From NCBI GenBank assembly GCA_016931555.1, contig JAFGEM010000071.1, forward strand, positions 1-7,454: a stretch of 7,454 nt of DNA. Direction: 5' to 3'. Source of the stretch: Candidatus Iainarchaeum sp. Its GTDB lineage: Archaea > Iainarchaeota > Iainarchaeia > Iainarchaeales > GCA-2688035. Positions 4,869 to 7,454 of the stretch are shown here, piece after piece. Position numbers and translations under genes: made by a program. Position 1 is the stretch's first letter, and each line of letters begins with the position of its first letter. The notes beneath the pieces are model-generated. The model ran no database searches. It was given only the letters and a program-made list of their open reading frames with translations, and was not told the origin of the DNA.

Positions 4869-4892
4869 AATTGAGCCATATTGGGTTGGGAT

Positions 4893-4963
4893 TGGACCGA
4901 CCGGGAGTTGAACCCGGATCCCGTCCACGCCAAGGACGGATACTACCATTATACTATCGGCCC
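4893..4963 (-). tRNA. tRNA-Ala (anticodon GGC)
   Basis: A 71-nt cloverleaf on the minus strand. The acceptor GGGCCGA pairs with TCGGTCC and includes a G3:U70 wobble, the identity element for alanyl-tRNA synthetase, with discriminator A. The anticodon stem CGTCC/GGACG encloses TTGGCGT, so the anticodon is GGC and reads GCC. The T stem CCGGG/CCCGG encloses TTCAACT. The D stem is weak, with two G-U pairs (GTAT/GTAT). There is no intron and no encoded CCA. The G3:U70 pair independently confirms the amino acid. Confidence 0.95.
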
Positions 4964-4995
4964 GACTGTGGCTATAGCTAATTGTATTGAAAAAA

Positions 4996-5008
4996 CTTTT
5001 AAAAAAGC
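4996..5008 (-). promoter_or_regulatory. TATA box of tRNA-Ala, probably also terminator of the Sm-like gene
   Basis: The minus strand reads GGCTTTTTTAAAAG, centred about 37 bp before the mature 5' end. A leader of about ten bases is expected. The T6 run lies ten bases beyond the Sm-like stop codon, so the same bases could terminate the upstream operon. Confidence 0.5.
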
Positions 5009-5014
5009 CGCGAT

Positions 5015-5233
5015 TTAGGGGGAAACAAATAATATGTTGTCACCGCGAATCATTAGCTTTCCGAACTTTGTTTTTAATTCGCCGTTCCTTAGCTCTTCCG
5101 CGTTTTCCAGGAGTATGTTCATGTGCACGTCAAATGCCTTGAGTGTGCCTCTCACTGAAATTTCTCCCTTTAATATGACTAGGACTTCTTTTCCTATTGC
5201 CTCGTTCAATACATCGAATGGTCTGTTTGCCAT
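5015..5233 (-). CDS. Archaeal Sm-like RNA-binding protein (SmAP/LSm), 72 aa
   Basis: Single Sm fold with both Sm motifs. Sm1 is at about residues 14-46, with GTLKAFDVHMNILLENAEE. Sm2 is at 59-71, KLMIRGDNILFVSP. H37, N39, R63 and D65 occupy the positions of the uridine-binding pocket known in archaeal Sm proteins, so oligo-U binding is expected, probably as a heptameric ring. Length is typical. GGTGA lies six bases before the ATG. It follows the MinD gene by 12 bp on the same strand and is the last gene of the five-gene run. LSm proteins act in RNA handling and tRNA/sRNA metabolism, so sharing a transcript with MinD is not obviously explained. Confidence 0.95.
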   Translation of the reverse strand: MANRPFDVLNEAIGKEVLVILKGEISVRGTLKAFDVHMNILLENAEELRNGELKTKFGKLMIRGDNILFVSP

Positions 5234-5245
5234 ATTTTCACCCTC

Positions 5246-6031
5246 TTATTTTTTTCTCCTGAAACTGAAAAGCCTGCTGAAAAACCCGGGTTTTTTCTCT
5301 TCGAGAATAACCCCCATGCTTTTTCCTGAAATCTTTTCCGCTATGCGCTTTATTGCAAGGCTTGCCGGGCTGTTTGGCTTTCTGAGAATCACTGGAGCAA
5401 CATTTTCCTGCATAAAGCTCTTTCTGACTTCCGGGTCTTCCGGAACAATTCCGAAAACAGGAAGTTCCAAAAGCTTTGAAATGTCCTTGGGTTTTATTTC
5501 TCCCTTTTCATTTCTAAAGAAATTTACTATTACGCCTATAGGGTTTACTCCCAAGCGCTGTGCAACAAGCTTTGTTTTCAACGCATCTGCAAGGCTCGGG
5601 CTGTCGGGAGTAGTGATTATGAGCGCTTCTTTTGCAGCTGCTATTGCAGACATAACATTTTTTTCTATTCCTGCTGGCGCATCAATCAACACAAAATCGT
5701 ATCTTTCCTCAATACTATTGACTACAGCTTCCAATCTTTCCGAGTCAACTCTCCTGTATGTTTCCAGGCTTAACCCGCTTGGAACAAAAAAGCAGCCTGC
5801 GGGGCCGTCGTAAATAGCATCCTGTATGTTTGATTCTCCGAGCAGCACATCATGCAAGGTTATTGGCGAACTCTGCATTCCAAGCAAAAGAGACAGGTTG
5901 GCCATTGCAACGTCTGCGTCGACAAGCAATACCTTGAAACCGTTTTTTGCCAGTGCAACGCCGACGTTTGCTATTAACGAGGTTTTTCCAACTCCTCCTT
6001 TCCCGGAAACAAACGTTATTGTTTTTGCCAT
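5246..6031 (-). CDS. minD: MinD/ParA-family ATPase with C-terminal membrane-targeting helix, 261 aa
   Basis: A deviant Walker A P-loop ATPase. GKGGVGKT is at residues 10-17, with signature lysine K11 and catalytic K16. The switch region VDADVAMANLSLLLG is at 37-51 and Walker B VLIDAPAG at 114-121. Such proteins dimerise on ATP and localise partners at membranes or on DNA. The last 15 residues, KPGFFSRLFSFRRKK, form a short amphipathic basic-aromatic helix like the MinD membrane-targeting sequence. This argues for MinD rather than ParA/Soj or the Mrp/NBP35 iron-sulfur scaffolds, which carry a CxxC motif absent here. No MinC or MinE is nearby. The 39-bp gap upstream, the largest in the run, holds a palindrome and a TATA-like element, so it may also be expressed separately with the Sm-like gene. 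Confidence 0.93.
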   Translation of the reverse strand: MAKTITFVSGKGGVGKTSLIANVGVALAKNGFKVLLVDADVAMANLSLLLGMQSSPITLHDVLLGESNIQDAIYDGPAGCFFVPSGLSLETYRRVDSERLEAVVNSIEERYDFVLIDAPAGIEKNVMSAIAAAKEALIITTPDSPSLADALKTKLVAQRLGVNPIGVIVNFFRNEKGEIKPKDISKLLELPVFGIVPEDPEVRKSFMQENVAPVILRKPNSPASLAIKRIAEKISGKSMGVILEEKKPGFFSRLFSFRRKK

Positions 6032-6058
6032 AATACCACTGGTTCAATTAAGATAGCT

Positions 6059-6079
6059 GAGATTAATCTCTTAAAAAGC
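6059..6079 (-). promoter_or_regulatory. Palindrome and TATA-like element ahead of minD
   Basis: GAGATTAATCTC at 6059-6070 is a perfect 12-bp palindrome. It abuts GCTTTTTAAG (minus strand, 6070-6079), which overlaps the stop codon of the Roadblock-like gene. That A/T element is about 43 bp before the minD ATG and would leave a leader of about 15 nt. An internal promoter with an operator-like site is possible; this is inference. Confidence 0.35.
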
Positions 6080-6565
6080 TTTTCCAATAATCTTTCCGTT
6101 CTTTTTGTTTTTAATTCCTTTGCTTTTTAGGAATGCATCTATTTCTTTTGCAAGTGCCTTGAGTTCAATTGTTGAAAGGTTTGTCCCTGCCTTCACAATG
6201 TATATTTTCTGCATGAATGGAAAAATCATGTGCCATCCATTCGGCATTTTCAAAAGTATTGTGTCTGGCTTGGACAGTTGTTTTGTGACAAACTCTACAA
6301 GGGCAACACTTGAAAAATTGTCGCTGATTCCGTTTCCTTCGGAGCTGGCAATCATTTCACCTGCACTGGAAACTGTTATTGAGTCAACTAAATGCTTTTT
6401 CTTAAGCATGCCCAAAAAATCATCAAGGTTTTTTGTTGCTGCCTCAAACTTGTGTTTTGCCAAAAAATCATTTAACGCGGCAATCTGATCCTGCGGCAGC
6501 TGTGTGTCATCCAAATCCAGTACTATGGATGCTATTCTTCCGATTGCTTTTGAAACTATTCCCAT
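6071..6565 (-). CDS. Roadblock/LC7-like domain protein, 164 aa
   Basis: Residues about 58-146 fit the Roadblock/LC7 pattern: a strand VDSITVSSAGEMIAS, a helix ALVEFVTKQL, strands TILLKMPNGWHMIFPF and KIYIVKAGTN, and a last helix with TIELKALAKEIDAFL. Members of this fold dimerise and regulate small GTPases (MglB, Rag-type) or related NTPases. About 57 extra residues precede the domain and are helical. A lysine-rich tail (148-164) follows. The start is the ATG at 6565, with AGGTGA five bases upstream; an upstream TTG at 6586 would overlap the previous gene. It lies 13 bp after the DUF2226-like gene and 39 bp before minD. No small GTPase is in the window, so MinD is the nearest NTPase partner candidate. 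The fold call comes from sequence pattern only. Confidence 0.65.
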   Translation of the reverse strand: MGIVSKAIGRIASIVLDLDDTQLPQDQIAALNDFLAKHKFEAATKNLDDFLGMLKKKHLVDSITVSSAGEMIASSEGNGISDNFSSVALVEFVTKQLSKPDTILLKMPNGWHMIFPFMQKIYIVKAGTNLSTIELKALAKEIDAFLKSKGIKNKKNGKIIGKAF

Positions 6566-6578
6566 GTTGCTCACCTGT

Positions 6579-7082
6579 TTAACCAATTTTTCGGCTGAAT
6601 TCTGCTAAGCCGACTCTTTTGAAAACATCAAAACGTGATTCCTGCTTTTGCAGTTCGTCCCCAAGAAAACTTTCAGCAGTTTTTGCATCATATGCCCTTG
6701 GAACAATTTTTGCAATTTCCTTGGATGTTAAGTGCTTTGCTAATTCTATTTTTTCGTTGAAAGCTATTATTAACTCTATCTGTTGCTTGCTCAGGCTCAC
6801 TACATCCATTACTCCGAAGTCCGCCTTTGCAGCATTGAAGTAATGCCGCAATGCAAGCTCGCCGTAAACGCGTTTTTTAAAGCGCAGGTATTCGAACACA
6901 GCGCCTATTAACTCGTTCTTTTGGATTAGTATTGCACCCTCTTCAATTCCTGCTCTGCCCGCGGCAGTTAACACGAGATAACCGCGGAAATCTTTTTCGA
7001 GAAAAGAATTGATTTTGTTCTCTAGGTTAATCTCCTTCAATATAAGATTTTTTGCCAATATGCTTCCAACAGGCAAATCCAT
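6579..7082 (-). CDS. DUF2226-like archaeal protein, 167 aa
   Basis: The opening MDLPVGSILAKNL, the central GIEEGAILIQKNELIGAVFEYLRF, and the segment FNAAKADFGVMDVVSLSKQQIELIIAFNEKI together resemble the uncharacterised archaeal DUF2226 proteins as I remember them. The central stretch, a strand ending in EG, then a turn, then a strand leading to GAVFEY, recalls PATAN/DUF4388-type modules that report gene or surface states in bacteria. There is no membrane segment and no cysteine. The ATG at 7082 is six bases after the stop codon of the NYN gene, with GTGATG just upstream, so the two are translationally linked. Function unknown; placement between a NYN protein and a Roadblock-like protein is the main clue. 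Confidence 0.65.
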   Translation of the reverse strand: MDLPVGSILAKNLILKEINLENKINSFLEKDFRGYLVLTAAGRAGIEEGAILIQKNELIGAVFEYLRFKKRVYGELALRHYFNAAKADFGVMDVVSLSKQQIELIIAFNEKIELAKHLTSKEIAKIVPRAYDAKTAESFLGDELQKQESRFDVFKRVGLAEFSRKIG

Positions 7083-7088
7083 TTTACA

Positions 7089-7454
7089 TCACGTTCTTTT
7101 CAAAACAATTACTTCGTCTGCAGTGTTTTTCAATGCAGCGGCGCTCGCCTGTTCTGCAATCACAATAATTGTTTCCTTGCCGTACCTCTTTGCCTTTATT
7201 ACTGCCGGCAAAAAGTCCGAGTCTCTGCTCACTAAAACAATTGCTTGCACGTTTTTGTTGAAAATGCTTTCAGTTGCTTCAACTGCCATTGCAACGTCAA
7301 TGTCGCCGACAGTTATTATTGCTTCAAATCCCTGGTTGACAACAGCCTCAACAAGCTTGTTGCTTGCGTACTGGTTCAAAAAAACCTTGGCAATCCTCAA
7401 ATTTCCGTGGTTGCGCAGTGTTTTTTTGATGTCCTCCAAATCAATTCCAAGCTC
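7089..7454 (-). CDS. NYN/LabA-like domain protein, N-terminus outside the window (121 aa seen)
   Basis: The visible 121 residues match the archaeal NYN-domain family TIGR00288 well: LRIAKVFLNQYASNKLVEAV, NQGFEAIITVGDIDVAMAVEA, then the hallmark LVSRDSDFLPAVIKAKRYGK and the terminal AALKNTADEVIVL. NYN domains share the PIN-like nuclease fold. Acidic residues of the presumed metal site are visible in GDIDV and RDSDF, while the first catalytic motif (DGPN-type) would lie past the right edge. The open frame continues without interruption to the last base (E-L-G-I-D-L), so it is cut by the window, not truncated. It is the first visible gene of the five-gene run, and its TGA is six bases before the next ATG. 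RNase activity is likely from the family but not shown. Confidence 0.9.
   Translation of the reverse strand, partial: ELGIDLEDIKKTLRNHGNLRIAKVFLNQYASNKLVEAVVNQGFEAIITVGDIDVAMAVEATESIFNKNVQAIVLVSRDSDFLPAVIKAKRYGKETIIVIAEQASAAALKNTADEVIVLKRT

Noticed and set aside
5034..5813. Plus-strand open frame of 259 codons
   Set aside because: It runs antisense across the Sm-like and MinD genes, both of which have unmistakable family motifs. The product has no recognisable domain.

Overview
The window is archaeal. It encodes ribosomal protein L15e, the RNase P subunit Pop5 and an archaeal Sm-like protein. It also has two tRNA genes without an encoded CCA and a MinD-type ATPase. Promoters look like archaeal TATA boxes, several of them about 25-30 bp upstream of the start codon, as expected for leaderless mRNAs. 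The small compact genes, long Lys/Glu-rich coiled coil and moderately AT-rich DNA would suit a DPANN-type archaeon. That placement is an inference; nothing here fixes the lineage.

Layout. Positions 78-1439 (minus strand) hold a 53-residue zinc-ribbon protein, an unrecognised membrane-anchored extracellular protein of 240 residues, and Pop5. Positions 1508-2023 (plus strand) hold a secreted protein with four dockerin/EF-hand calcium loops, each bracketed by cysteines. L15e follows at 2040-2633 (minus). Pop5 and L15e often lie close together in archaeal genomes (from memory), so the calcium-loop gene may be an insertion between them. A tRNA-Val(GAC) gene lies at 2790-2862 (plus). Just after it the 21-bp 3' end of the tRNA recurs twice, at 2936-2956 and 3028-3048, separated by hairpin-rich DNA. 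The array ends next to the 3' end of a 356-residue coiled-coil gene (3058-4128, minus). That gene diverges from a class I SAM-dependent methyltransferase gene (4220-4858, plus). A tRNA-Ala(GGC) gene follows at 4893-4963 (minus).

From 5015 to the right edge, five minus-strand genes are packed 6 to 39 bp apart. In transcription order they are a NYN/LabA-type nuclease-fold protein (start outside the window), a DUF2226-like protein, a Roadblock/LC7-like protein, a MinD-family ATPase with a C-terminal amphipathic membrane-targeting tail, and an Sm-like RNA-binding protein. The arrangement suggests one transcription unit joining RNA-related functions (NYN, Sm) to a membrane-associated ATPase and a Roadblock-type partner.

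Two things most deserve a second look: the triplicated tRNA-Val 3' end, which reads like stacked attachment sites or scars of a tRNA-targeting mini-element, and the NYN-DUF2226-Roadblock-MinD-Sm cluster.
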